DNA of 64,000 nucleotides from the NCBI GenBank assembly GCA_022827095.1, contig JAJDTP010000019.1, positions 62,001 through 126,000 on the forward strand, read 5' to 3'. Source of the stretch: Dehalococcoidia bacterium (lineage in GTDB: Bacteria; Chloroflexota; Dehalococcoidia; Lucifugimonadales; UBA3495). The translations under genes and the position numbers were made by a program. Position 1 is the stretch's first letter. Every line of letters starts with the position of its first letter. The notes under the pieces were generated by a model. It ran no database searches. It had not been told where the DNA came from and was given only the letters and a program-made list of their open reading frames with translations. Positions 42,368 through 50,488 of the stretch are shown here, piece after piece.

Positions 42368-43285
42368 ATGGCACTGCAGTGGGAGCACGTCGCTGGGCCC
42401 TTCAGCCGACTGACCGAAGGCCCCGCCTGGGACGGCCGTCGCCTGCTATTCACCCATATACCCGCCAGCCGCATCATGGCGTACCACCCTGACACCGGCG
42501 AATGCACCGTGTACCGGGAGAACACCAACCATACCAACGGGCTGGCGTTCGACGCAGAGGGCCGGCTCTACGGGTGCTGCTCCGGAGGGCGGGCCATCGT
42601 ACGGTTCGATGCCAACGGAACGACCACCACCATCGTAGATCGCCTGGGAGACCAACGCCTGAACACTCCTAACGACCTGGCCATCGACCGGCAGGGCCGC
42701 ATCTGGTTCAGCAACCCCTGGAACGCCGGGAACATCGACCCCAGCGAGCAGCCGGAGATGTCCGGCCGCGACATCCTCCGCGCCGACCCACAGCCGGATG
42801 GCTCGTACACCTGCCAGCAGGTCACCTTCGACACCACCGGAACCAACGGCCTGCTGGTGTCGCCCGATGACCAGACCCTCTACATAATCCAGACCGACAA
42901 CGAGCCGGGAGCGGTGCGCGAACTGCGGTCGTATCCGATCAACGAGGACGGGTCGCTGGGCCAGTACATCGTGCTGCACCAGTTTGGGACTGATCATCGC
43001 GGCCCGCAGCGCGGCATCGATGGCATGTGCCTCGACTCCGAGGGCAATATCGTAGGCACCGCCGGCAACTGGGCCAGCGGCCCCGGCCCGATGCTCTACG
43101 TGTGGACGCCCGAGGGGCGCGTGCTGGAGACGTACCCCATGCCCGTGGGGGTCGACATGCCCACCAACTGCTGCTTCGGCGACGCCGACCAGAGCAGCCT
43201 GTACGTCACCACGCTGGGCGGCCATCTGCTGCGTCTGCGCAACACCGGCCGCCGGGGCTGGATAATGTGGCCGCCGGTACGCTAA
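42368..43285 (+). CDS. SMP-30/gluconolactonase/LRE family protein (copy B)
   Basis: A 305-residue six-bladed propeller lactonase, behind AGGAGG. The same blocks as copy A at 22019 are present: TEGPAWDGRRLLFTH (metal Glu), NTPNDLAIDRQGRIWFSNPWN, TNGLLVSPDDQTLYIIQ and GIDGMCLDSEGNIVGTAG, plus the end PTNCCFGDADQSSLYVTTLGG. Its TAA overlaps the ATG of the next membrane protein gene by one base (TAATG), so they are coupled. Confidence 0.9.
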   Translation: MALQWEHVAGPFSRLTEGPAWDGRRLLFTHIPASRIMAYHPDTGECTVYRENTNHTNGLAFDAEGRLYGCCSGGRAIVRFDANGTTTTIVDRLGDQRLNTPNDLAIDRQGRIWFSNPWNAGNIDPSEQPEMSGRDILRADPQPDGSYTCQQVTFDTTGTNGLLVSPDDQTLYIIQTDNEPGAVRELRSYPINEDGSLGQYIVLHQFGTDHRGPQRGIDGMCLDSEGNIVGTAGNWASGPGPMLYVWTPEGRVLETYPMPVGVDMPTNCCFGDADQSSLYVTTLGGHLLRLRNTGRRGWIMWPPVR

Positions 43286-43656
43286 TGCGTCGGTTGCTGA
43301 CCGCTGTTGCCCGGGGAGACCTGCCGGCGATCTCATTGTGGGTCGCGCATGGGCTGGCTTGGGTCGTCTCCGTCGGAGTTGCCGTTCTGATATTTCCCGC
43401 CGGCGACATTGACGCTGCTCCGGCCCTGGCCACTCCGGTAGTGCTGACCGGGCTGGCGCTACTCTCAGTCCATTACCTCGACGGTCGGCGATACATCCGC
43501 AAGACTCTGCTTTTTCTATTCACCGTCGCTTTGTTCAGTTTCTGTTGGGTGGGTAGTATGTCGGTGGGTGTGTTGTACTCCCCGTCGGCCATCGCCTTGC
43601 TGCTGGGAGCCATCCTGATCCCGGTACGTGCCAAAGCCGGCGTTGGCGAATCGTAA
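43285..43656 (+). CDS. Small four-helix membrane protein
   Basis: A 123-residue protein whose ATG shares a base with the stop of the SMP-30 gene. Four hydrophobic segments are visible: SLWVAHGLAWVVSVGVAVLI, ALATPVVLTGLALLSVHYL, TLLFLFTVALFSFCWVGSM and VLYSPSAIALLLGAILIPV. No family is recognised. The overlap with the lactonase gene suggests a shared transcript and perhaps a shared process, but the role is unknown. Confidence 0.65.
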   Translation: MRRLLTAVARGDLPAISLWVAHGLAWVVSVGVAVLIFPAGDIDAAPALATPVVLTGLALLSVHYLDGRRYIRKTLLFLFTVALFSFCWVGSMSVGVLYSPSAIALLLGAILIPVRAKAGVGES

Positions 43657-43695
43657 AACACTTTGACCCACCGCCATTTTCCCGGAGGTTTCGAC

Positions 43696-44217
43696 ATGGA
43701 CGTTTTCAATGCCATCCGCACCCGCCGCACCATCCGCGACTTCACTGACCAGCCGGTGTCCGATGCAGTGCTGCACAAGATACTGCAGGCCGCCCGCTGG
43801 GCGCCCAGCTCCAGCAACACCCAGCCCTGGCACTTCATCGTCGTCCGGGATCCGGACACCATCAGGCAGTTGGGTGAAATCTGCACCCAAGGCGCCTTCA
43901 TCGGCAAGTCCCAGGTTGCCATCGCCATCGTTATGGACGGGGCGCGCCGCGCTCAGCTTGACGCCGGCCGCGCGCTGCAGCAGATGGAACTGGTCGCCTG
44001 GTCGGAGGGCCTGGGCACCTGCTTCGTCGGCGTCCGCGGTGAGGCGCAGGACCAGGTCAAGTTACTGCTGGGCATCCCCGAGGATATGGAACTCGTTACC
44101 GTGCTGCCCTTCGGCTACCGCATCATGCGCGAGCCGGGCACCGGCACCCCGCGCAAGCCCATGTCCGAGATCGCCCACGGCGAGAAGTTCGGGCAGCCGT
44201 TGACCTTCGCTGACTGA
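43696..44217 (+). CDS. Nitroreductase family protein (copy 2)
   Basis: A 173-residue short-type nitroreductase. ATG 43696 follows GGAGG. The FMN-phosphate Arg motif is RTRRTIRDFTDQPV near residue 8; RWAPSSSNTQPWHFIVV supplies the conserved Ser-Asn-Gln-Pro contacts; GLGTCFVGV and LPFGYRI follow. This compact layout matches BluB/SagB-like or NADH dehydrogenase-type nitroreductases. It may be co-transcribed with the upstream lactonase and membrane protein genes (39 bp gap). Confidence 0.88.
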   Translation: MDVFNAIRTRRTIRDFTDQPVSDAVLHKILQAARWAPSSSNTQPWHFIVVRDPDTIRQLGEICTQGAFIGKSQVAIAIVMDGARRAQLDAGRALQQMELVAWSEGLGTCFVGVRGEAQDQVKLLLGIPEDMELVTVLPFGYRIMREPGTGTPRKPMSEIAHGEKFGQPLTFAD

Positions 44218-44236
44218 ATTGAGGGTATCGAGCACA

Positions 44237-44268
44237 GAATAGGGGCGAACTGTGTTTCGCCCCTATTC
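44237..44268. repeat. Palindrome, copy 4 of 4
   Basis: GAATAGGGGCGAA, a 6-nt centre and TTCGCCCCTATTC: 13-bp perfect arms with the same core as the other three copies but a different centre. It lies between the convergent nitroreductase and Uma2 genes, where it could terminate both. Confidence 0.82.
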
Positions 44269-44297
44269 GCACGTTCACGAGTACATCGTCCCTTGAT

Positions 44298-45050
44298 TCA
44301 GGTATCCTGACTGCGGAGTTGCTCTTCCAACTCGGCGATACGGGTTTCCGCGGCGGCACGCTCGGCAGCACGGGCTGCTCGTTCGGCGATCAGGTCCGCT
44401 TCGGCGCGGTCGGCCCTGGCCCGCTCGTCGGTCATAGTCAGGATATGCCGCCCAGTGTTCGGGTCGTGCCATTCCAGTTCGCCACGGACCCAACGCAGGT
44501 ATAGGTCCAGCGCCTGACTGTAACCCTGCAGGACGCCCTCTGCAATCTCCTCAATGGGGATTGGCTCATACCGGCCATCCGCCAGGCGGTCGCCGGCCAG
44601 CTTGGGCAAGCGCCCGCCGATGGTTTCATCAAAGCGCCAATATTCCATGATACCCAGGGCGGCGTAGTCGTTTCGTTTGTCGGTGGCGTCAATGCGTCTG
44701 GTGCTGGGTGATGCCACTTCCATAACGAAATCAGGCGGCTTGCCCTGATCTGCGATCACGTAGGCCCGGCGGCGATGGTAGGTCTCCGGAGCCACGCCGA
44801 AGGCAATCAGCAGGTCGGGGTAGCGCAGGCCGGTCATGTCCCGCGTCGGCGCCAGGGCCAGGTAGCGTTCACCGGCCACCAGGGTGGTGTCGGGGTTGCC
44901 GAAATGCATCGACAGATGGTGGACGTTGCCGTTGGCGGCGAGGTGATCAAAGTTGGTCATCTTGTCTTCGGGAATTTCCGGCGGGTCCGGAAACACAAAG
45001 AACTCCTCGGGCTGTTGGAGCTTGGTGATGGCGCTGTCGGCGGTGGTCAT
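44298..45050 (-). CDS. Uma2 family nuclease-like protein with coiled-coil tail
   Basis: A 250-residue protein. The core shows the Uma2 pattern: RYPDLLIAFGV, PPDFVMEVASPSTRR (catalytic Asp and Glu), DKRNDYAALGIMEYWRFDE with the Lys. An N-terminal extension of about 75 residues precedes it. The last 60 residues form an Ala/Glu/Arg-rich coiled coil (RARADRAEADLIAERAARAAERAA and on), common in Uma2 proteins of Chloroflexota and cyanobacteria. The function is unknown. Confidence 0.85.
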   Translation of the reverse strand: MTTADSAITKLQQPEEFFVFPDPPEIPEDKMTNFDHLAANGNVHHLSMHFGNPDTTLVAGERYLALAPTRDMTGLRYPDLLIAFGVAPETYHRRRAYVIADQGKPPDFVMEVASPSTRRIDATDKRNDYAALGIMEYWRFDETIGGRLPKLAGDRLADGRYEPIPIEEIAEGVLQGYSQALDLYLRWVRGELEWHDPNTGRHILTMTDERARADRAEADLIAERAARAAERAAAETRIAELEEQLRSQDT

Positions 45051-45136
45051 GCTGAACCTCGCTGCTGCACGGGGCGGTGAACCGCATTATACCTACGCTG
45101 GCGCGCGGGAACGGGACGGCGAAAGGAAGGGCGAAC

Positions 45137-45985
45137 TTATCTTCCCTTGAACTCCGGCAACCGCTTCTCCAGGAATGCCTGCCGGGCCTCCCGGGCGTCC
45201 TCGGAGCCGCTGAGGATGCCGCCGGCATTGGAGGTCAGCGTCATGGTGGTCTCAAGGGTGCTGTCCAGGGCGGCGCGCATGATGCGCTTGCTAATCCATT
45301 GCACCATGGGCGGCGTGCGGATGATGCGGTCGCACAGGTCGCGGGTGGTCTGCTCCAGCTCCTCTGCCGGAACCAGGTAGTTGAGCATGCCCCACTCGTA
45401 GGCGCGCTGGGCGTCCAGGTGGCCGGTGTAGGCGAACTCCAGCGCCCGGCCGAGGCCGACCATCTTGGGCAGGTAGTAGCTGCCGCCGTTCTCCATGATC
45501 TGCCCGAGCTGCTGGTAGCCGATGAAGCGGGTGTTCTCGCAGCCCAGGCGGATGTCGCAGTGCAGGGCCATGTCCATGCCGGACCCGACGGCGGGCCCGT
45601 TGATCATGGCAATGGTGGGCTTGCGGACCTGGGAGATGTCCCGGTGCAGCTTGGTGAAACCGTGGTAGAAATGCTCACGGGCGGCATCCGGACCCTCAAT
45701 GGTGCCCCGGTTGCCCACGAAGTTCTCGCCGGTGACGTCCGGCGAGTTGTCGCGACGCATGTCCGCGCCGGAGCAGAAGCCGCGACCGACGCCGGTGAGC
45801 ACCATCACCCGGACGTTGGGGTCGTCGTCGCCGGCGCGCATGTACTCGCCCACCTTGGCGACGGTGCCGTTCTCCTCGGATGATCCGATGAGCGCGTTCA
45901 TCCGCTCGGGCCGGTTGAACTTGATCCACAGGATCCCCGAGTCCTCGGGTTCGTAGAGCAGGTAGGGCACCAGGTTCGGCGGCAT
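45137..45985 (-). CDS. Enoyl-CoA hydratase/isomerase family protein
   Basis: A 282-residue crotonase. I chose ATG 45985 (MPPNLVPYLLYEPEDSG), behind AAGGAGA. The KFNRPERMNAL block, the oxyanion segment FCSGADMRRDN and INGPAVGSGMDMALHCDIRLG are clear. The typical C-terminal RQAFLEKRLPEFKGR is present. In the segment where hydratases carry the first catalytic Glu, this protein has QQLGQIMENGGSYYLPKMVG. The reaction on the acyl-CoA is therefore not assigned. Confidence 0.87.
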   Translation of the reverse strand: MPPNLVPYLLYEPEDSGILWIKFNRPERMNALIGSSEENGTVAKVGEYMRAGDDDPNVRVMVLTGVGRGFCSGADMRRDNSPDVTGENFVGNRGTIEGPDAAREHFYHGFTKLHRDISQVRKPTIAMINGPAVGSGMDMALHCDIRLGCENTRFIGYQQLGQIMENGGSYYLPKMVGLGRALEFAYTGHLDAQRAYEWGMLNYLVPAEELEQTTRDLCDRIIRTPPMVQWISKRIMRAALDSTLETTMTLTSNAGGILSGSEDAREARQAFLEKRLPEFKGR

Positions 45986-46155
45986 GTTTGTCTCCTTCGT
46001 GGCCGCGCTCACGGCCAGCGCGCGCTGGGTTTAGGCCCCGAGAATGCCATGCGTCGCACGCAGTGACAGATCGGGGGAGGATGATACTCAAGAGGCGCGT
46101 CGTTATGCGGCGCGCAAGATGGCGTGACGACTTATCGGTCACGCGTTGGGATAAC

Positions 46156-46929
46156 TTACGTTTCTACCGGCTGGTCGCTATCCATCCATTCCGCGTAGGA
46201 GCCGTCGTACAGGCTGACGGTGTAACCCACCTGGGCCAGGGCCAGCCACGTGACGGCAGCTCGAATTCCACTGCGGCAGTAGGCGATGACGGGTTCGCCT
46301 TCCGCGATGCCCGCTCTGGCCAGCCGCTCGCGCACCGTATCACCGTCCGCGTACAGGTTGCCGTCTCCGCCGGCGAGATCGGCATGGGGCATGCTCACGG
46401 CGCCGGGAATGTGTCCCGGCCGGTGGTCTGCCTCGAATTCGCCGCTGAACTCTTCGGGAGAGCGAGCGTCCACGAGGTTGCCGGTTCCCCGATGGGCCAC
46501 GTCGTCCAGGGAGGTGCGAATGGCCGGGTTCAGCCGGACCGTAAAGCCGGCCGTTCTCGTGAGAACGGGGCGGTACAGGACCTCACGGCCTTCGTCTTTC
46601 CACGCCTCGTAGCGTAGGTCCATGATGTGGACGTCGTCCCGGCCCAGGTACGCCAGCACCCAGGCGGCCATGGCAGCGTTGCGCCCGTCCTGGTGGTCGT
46701 AGAGGATGGGCGTGACGTCGTCTCCGAGGCCGGCGTCGCCGAAGGCGGTGGCCAGTTGCTGGGGCGGGCCCAACTTGCCGTCGGGTCCCTGTAGCTTCTT
46801 GTAGGGAACGCTGACTGCGCCCCGCAGGTGGCCCATGAGATAGCGCATGGCCGACCGGGGATCGATTATCAGGTAACCCGGCTGACCGATGCGCTCGGCG
46901 ACCCAATCCGCGGTAACGAAGGTCGCCAT
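46156..46929 (-). CDS. Sulfurtransferase (tandem rhodanese domains)
   Basis: A 257-residue thiosulfate/3-mercaptopyruvate-type sulfurtransferase. The start ATG 46929 overlaps the OsmC stop by one base (TGATG). The N-terminal rhodanese domain (1-130) lacks a catalytic Cys and has ILYDHQDGRNA in the equivalent loop. The C-terminal domain has the active loop AYCRSGIRA with the sulfur-carrying Cys. Two-domain layout with only the second active is typical. Coupling to an OsmC protein suggests sulfane-sulfur or peroxide handling. Confidence 0.92.
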   Translation of the reverse strand: MATFVTADWVAERIGQPGYLIIDPRSAMRYLMGHLRGAVSVPYKKLQGPDGKLGPPQQLATAFGDAGLGDDVTPILYDHQDGRNAAMAAWVLAYLGRDDVHIMDLRYEAWKDEGREVLYRPVLTRTAGFTVRLNPAIRTSLDDVAHRGTGNLVDARSPEEFSGEFEADHRPGHIPGAVSMPHADLAGGDGNLYADGDTVRERLARAGIAEGEPVIAYCRSGIRAAVTWLALAQVGYTVSLYDGSYAEWMDSDQPVET

Positions 46930-47468
46930 CAGCCGACCATTTCGAACTCGGTTTGCACCGAGGTGGGGTTGGCTACCGATTGGGTGACAGGCGAGCCTTC
47001 TACGGCCAGCCGCCAGATTTCCCGCAGGGTGTCCTCGTCGGCGTCGGCGCGCACGAAGCACTTGGCCGAGATCTGGCCGTAGCCGGGATTGCCCTCGTCC
47101 TCGACGCCGGCCCACTTGCGGATGTTGTCGAAGTAGCCTTCTACGGCGATTTCCAGGTCGTGTACGCGCACGCCCTGCTTGGTGGCGTTGACCACGAAGC
47201 CGACGGTCATGCAACTGCCGATGGCGGAGAGCAACTGCTCGTGGGCGCTGGCGGCGACGTCGGTGGCCGTGAGGTCGCCGGGCTCGTCCATGTCAACCTG
47301 GTGGTTGCGCATGTAGGCGCGGGCGCGCATGCCGTCCTGCCAGACCACGCGGGACTTCCACGGGCCGGTCACGGCGTTGAATACTTCCGGATCCCGAAAG
47401 GAGTCCAGCACCTCGGCCAGTTTCTCCCGGGGCAGACCGTTGAGGTTTCCTTCCTGTGCTTGCGCCAT
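46929..47468 (-). CDS. OsmC family protein, one Cys replaced
   Basis: A 179-residue OsmC-fold protein, behind AGGAG. The first conserved Cys is in LLSAIGSCMTVGFVVNA. The second active-site position, usually Cys-Pro-Val, reads EGSPVTQSV, with Ser in place of Cys. OsmC/Ohr peroxidases use the Cys pair to reduce organic hydroperoxides, so this version would not perform the normal disulfide cycle. It is translationally coupled to the sulfurtransferase downstream. Confidence 0.85.
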   Translation of the reverse strand: MAQAQEGNLNGLPREKLAEVLDSFRDPEVFNAVTGPWKSRVVWQDGMRARAYMRNHQVDMDEPGDLTATDVAASAHEQLLSAIGSCMTVGFVVNATKQGVRVHDLEIAVEGYFDNIRKWAGVEDEGNPGYGQISAKCFVRADADEDTLREIWRLAVEGSPVTQSVANPTSVQTEFEMVG

Positions 47469-47525
47469 GATTCACTCCTGTCTGTTTTGGGGTTGCGTGC
47501 AATTATAGCCAAAGCCGCGGCCTAG

Positions 47526-47714
47526 TTACCCGCAGTCCGCAAACTCAGGGCAGGCGCGATACATGTCGCTCACGCGGGTATACCAACTTCGTGGGCAATC
47601 CTCATCATCCGGCGGGCATACACGGCAACGGTTTCGCTCTGCACAGGCGGAAAGATGGCGGGTGGCGTTCCGCCGCTTCAGGTGGTTGCCGCAGGTAGGA
47701 CATCTGACACGCAT
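47526..47714 (-). CDS. Small Cys-rich zinc-finger-like protein
   Basis: A 62-residue frame. It has Cys5-x2-Cys8, His20-x3-Cys24 and further Cys residues (RNRCRVCPPDDEDC). The first group fits a CCHC zinc knuckle after a short basic hairpin (NHLKRRNATRHLS). No ribosome site is convincing and no homologous family is recognised. It lies between the OsmC operon and a HEPN-like gene on the same strand. It could also be a chance frame. Confidence 0.42.
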   Translation of the reverse strand: MRVRCPTCGNHLKRRNATRHLSACAERNRCRVCPPDDEDCPRSWYTRVSDMYRACPEFADCG

Positions 47715-47770
47715 GATGGGCCTACGCCGTCATCCTATGCCATTCGCAACGTCGCGCACCGCGTCGGTCG

Positions 47771-48121
47771 CTACGCCAAGTTCTCCAATTTGTCCAAAAA
47801 CAGCTCGACATCAGTCAAGCCAGCGGCGACGTGGGCGGGTTCGTCCAAGTCCTCATAGAAATTGGTATGCAAGTCGCTGGCTACCCGGTATAGGCGTCGT
47901 ATTTCTACGTCGCCGGTTTCGTCGGCCAGTCTCCCAACAACTCGGCCCAACGCTACATGGCACTTGTGGTCCCAACCTCGTCGTTCAGCGATGGCCTTGA
48001 GCATCTGCGCCGCTGCGCCCCAGCCCTTTTCGGATGCTTGCCTGGTGTCGCCTAACGCCAGTTCCGCCAACCCTTGCGCTAACAAGCGCCGACTCGAGTG
48101 CTGGTAATTTTGTGCCACCAT
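47771..48121 (-). CDS. PaREP1/HEPN-like helical protein (paralogue)
   Basis: A 116-residue helical protein related to 6948-7337. Shared blocks are LGDTRQASEKGWGAAAQMLKAIAERRGWDHK and DLHTNFYED. The start ATG 48121 has no strong ribosome site. No nucleotidyltransferase partner adjoins it. The function is unknown; see 6948-7337. Confidence 0.68.
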   Translation of the reverse strand: MVAQNYQHSSRRLLAQGLAELALGDTRQASEKGWGAAAQMLKAIAERRGWDHKCHVALGRVVGRLADETGDVEIRRLYRVASDLHTNFYEDLDEPAHVAAGLTDVELFLDKLENLA

Positions 48122-48148
48122 GATGCAATCGCACTCGCGGACGGGAGG

Positions 48149-49312
48149 TTAAGCATACTCCGCGCGCAGTATCTCCGCAGCGTCAGTGATCGCCTGCATC
48201 TTCTTGGCAGCCATTTCGTGGGTGTTGACGTTGCGTTCGGCAAAGGTACCGAACCCGCAGTCGGGGTTGAGAAAGATCTTGTCGGGGTCGAAGTACTGGA
48301 GCAGTTCCTTGACCCGGGCGACTATTTGCTCGGCCGGCTCGATCTGATCGGTGCGCGGGTTGACCACGCCAAAGCCGATTTCCTTCTCGTTGCTGTATTC
48401 CTTGAACACCTCCATCTCGCCGGCGCGGGGAGTGGCGCACTCCAGCACCAGGCGGTCGATGTTCATCTGGGTGAGATAAGGCAGCATGGGGCCGTAGTTG
48501 CCGGTGAGCAGCACCTCTTCCTTTTTACTCCAGTTGCCCCGACAGACGTGCACGCCCGTCTTGATGCCGTCGATGCCGTCCAGGGTCTCGTTCATCAGCC
48601 GCACCGCCATCTCCAGCTCGTCGGTGGGGTCGCGGCGGTTGGGCAAGGCGGCGCACATGAAGGTCTCGGTGGTCTCTTCTCCGAACACTACCTGAGAGAG
48701 TGTGGGTTCGTCCAACTGCACGAAGTCGCAGCCGTGGTCGCGCAGGGCGACGATCTCCTCGCGCAGTATCTCGACAACGTCCCGGGCCAGGTCGTCGGGA
48801 GTGGGATACGCCTTGTCGGACAGGCCCTCGAACCAGCCGGAGCGAGTGAGCATGTAGGGGCCGGGGATGGGCACCATGATCTGCCGGTCGGTGTGCTCGC
48901 GCATGTAGGCCAACTCGTCCAGGGCCAGGCCGTGGCGCTTGCTGATGGTGTCGATGACGATGGGGCTCTTGATGGCGAAGGAGGGGACGTCCAGGGCGCG
49001 CAGCACTTCTTCCATGCGGGCGCGGTCGGAGGAATAGTCCAGCAGCTCGGAAACCTTCATCAGTTGCATGCCGTTGAGCTTGTCCACAGCGAAGGAGTAG
49101 AAGTTGTCCCGCCGCTGCTCGCCGTCGCTGATGATGTCGACGCCGGCCTCTTCCTGAGCTCGAATGCAGGCCAGCACCTCGTCATCGGCCAGCGCGCTGA
49201 ACTGGTCATACGTAATCTCGCCTGCTTCTTTTTGACGCAAGGCGCGGATCAGTTCGGTAGATCGGGGCCAACTCCCGACCACGGTAACGGGAAACAGGGG
49301 TGCGTCCGCCAT
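48149..49312 (-). CDS. Core-MetE type methyltransferase (cobalamin-independent methionine synthase-like)
   Basis: A 387-residue protein equivalent to the C-terminal catalytic half of MetE, behind GAGGGA. It begins FPVTVVGSWPRSTEL. Zinc-ligand candidates are His and Cys in GVHVCRGNW, Glu in RLVLECATPRAG and Cys in NPDCGFGTFAERN. The DEPTL segment (FVQLDEPTLSQV) is also conserved. Such core-MetE proteins lack the N-terminal half and often take methyl groups from methylated corrinoids or other donors, not from methyltetrahydrofolate triglutamate. It stands alone, upstream of a HEPN-like gene. Confidence 0.88.
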   Translation of the reverse strand: MADAPLFPVTVVGSWPRSTELIRALRQKEAGEITYDQFSALADDEVLACIRAQEEAGVDIISDGEQRRDNFYSFAVDKLNGMQLMKVSELLDYSSDRARMEEVLRALDVPSFAIKSPIVIDTISKRHGLALDELAYMREHTDRQIMVPIPGPYMLTRSGWFEGLSDKAYPTPDDLARDVVEILREEIVALRDHGCDFVQLDEPTLSQVVFGEETTETFMCAALPNRRDPTDELEMAVRLMNETLDGIDGIKTGVHVCRGNWSKKEEVLLTGNYGPMLPYLTQMNIDRLVLECATPRAGEMEVFKEYSNEKEIGFGVVNPRTDQIEPAEQIVARVKELLQYFDPDKIFLNPDCGFGTFAERNVNTHEMAAKKMQAITDAAEILRAEYA

Positions 49313-49729
49313 GGGTGTCCCTCCAGCACTGCGATTTTCCGGTGCCTATGGCGGCAACGCGACCAACGTGACAACGCTCCGCCGCCGAACAATCTACACC
49401 AGAAACGGCGGAACGGACAAATTAAATGGCGGATCGGTCGCCAGGCCATCGCACATCAGACTGCGCAACTTTTCAGAATTCAGATGGTTGTCATTGCGAG
49501 GCGCTTGCGCCGTGGCAATCTCAACACCGTAGCTGCAACGTCTGCCCTGAAGGACCCTCTGCGCCAACGAGATTGCCGCGCTTTGCTCGCAATGACACGT
49601 TCCCTGCAACTCTGAACGGTTACCAGACTGCCACTCCATCATTACCGGACCAGTTGTCGCAAGAGGACGACAGCCGGAGTGTCGTACGTCAACTTGGCGA
49701 CGTGCGATAGACTTGGGAAAGAAGGCGCT
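49313..49729. other. 417-bp intergenic region carrying a REP element
   Basis: The gap separates the divergent core-MetE gene and the secreted protein gene at 49730. It contains REP copy B (49489-49597). The rest (49313-49488 and 49598-49729) holds no gene I can support. I see no riboswitch-like fold upstream of the MetE start. Confidence 0.6.
49489..49597. repeat. REP/MITE-like element, copy B (109 bp)
   Basis: Ends TGTCATTGCGAG (49489-49500) and CTCGCAATGACA (49586-49597) are perfect inverted repeats. Inside are GCGCTTGCGCCGTGGCAATC and AACGAGATTGCCGCG, blocks shared with copies A and C. It lies in the intergenic DNA between a metE-like gene and a secreted protein gene. Confidence 0.87.
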
Positions 49730-50488
49730 ATGTTCACCCGTTGGAAGCTATTGCTATCGGCCAGCGTCGTGATTGGCCTGGCGGCTCTTGTAGTGGCCGG
49801 GTGGTTGGTATTCGCGCCGTCGCCCAACCCCTTCTCGGCAAAGGAAATACCGCATCAGGGCCGGGTCAACGCCTCGGTCGTGGCAACGTACAAGTTCACA
49901 ACTGACGCCCGGTTCACGGCACAGGTTGAAGGCGGACCGGAACATCAGGAGATGCACAGCGAGGCGGTCGTGGTGGTCAATGAGGGAATGCACGTCAAGG
50001 CAACGGAAAACGGGAACTACAGCGAGACGCTGCTGTTAGACGGCCGGCAGTATCACCGGGAAAGCGACGCCGGCCCGTGGGAAGAATGGCCGAACCCATT
50101 CCCCGTGCCGGAAACCACGAGATTCCCCAACCCCAATGATCCTTTGCAGATTTTGGACATGACCGACGTTTCGCAAGAAGGTGAGGAGGTTTTTCAGGGT
50201 GTGGGCGTCAACAAGATTACTGGCAACGTGGACATGTCTCGGCAGGTAAAGGAAGCCTGGGGCGAAGACGTTGCCGAGGGCGAGGGAGACCTGCGTGCCC
50301 AGATGCTGGCCGGAACCGTGAAGGCTACCGCCTGGGTGGGCGCTGAAGACGGGTTGCTACACGCCTACACGATGACTGGCTCGTTTCCCGCGGTGGGAGA
50401 GGCGTTCGCTTACCAATACACGATGGAGGTGCGCTTCTCACATTTCAGCGAGCCGTTGGAGCTGCCCTCTCCTAGTGCTGACCAATGA
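49730..50488 (+). CDS. Membrane-anchored extracytoplasmic protein, LppX/LprG-like fold suspected
   Basis: A 252-residue protein from ATG 49730, with GAAAGAAGG upstream. The N-terminal helix (LLLSASVVIGLAALVVAGWLVF) is an uncleaved anchor or signal peptide; there is no lipobox Cys. The rest reads as a beta-rich domain with VVVVNEGMHVKATENGNYSETLLLDGRQYHRESDAG, resembling LppX/LprAFG carriers or DUF-type stress lipoproteins in Actinobacteria/Chloroflexota. That comparison is tentative. It overlaps the convergent hydrolase gene by 17 bp. Confidence 0.6.
   Translation: MFTRWKLLLSASVVIGLAALVVAGWLVFAPSPNPFSAKEIPHQGRVNASVVATYKFTTDARFTAQVEGGPEHQEMHSEAVVVVNEGMHVKATENGNYSETLLLDGRQYHRESDAGPWEEWPNPFPVPETTRFPNPNDPLQILDMTDVSQEGEEVFQGVGVNKITGNVDMSRQVKEAWGEDVAEGEGDLRAQMLAGTVKATAWVGAEDGLLHAYTMTGSFPAVGEAFAYQYTMEVRFSHFSEPLELPSPSADQ

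Noticed and set aside
47563-48000. Plus-strand frames opposite the Cys-rich small protein and HEPN-like gene
   Set aside because: Arg/Ser/Pro-rich shadows without motifs. The minus strand has HEPN-like conservation with the paralogue at 6948.
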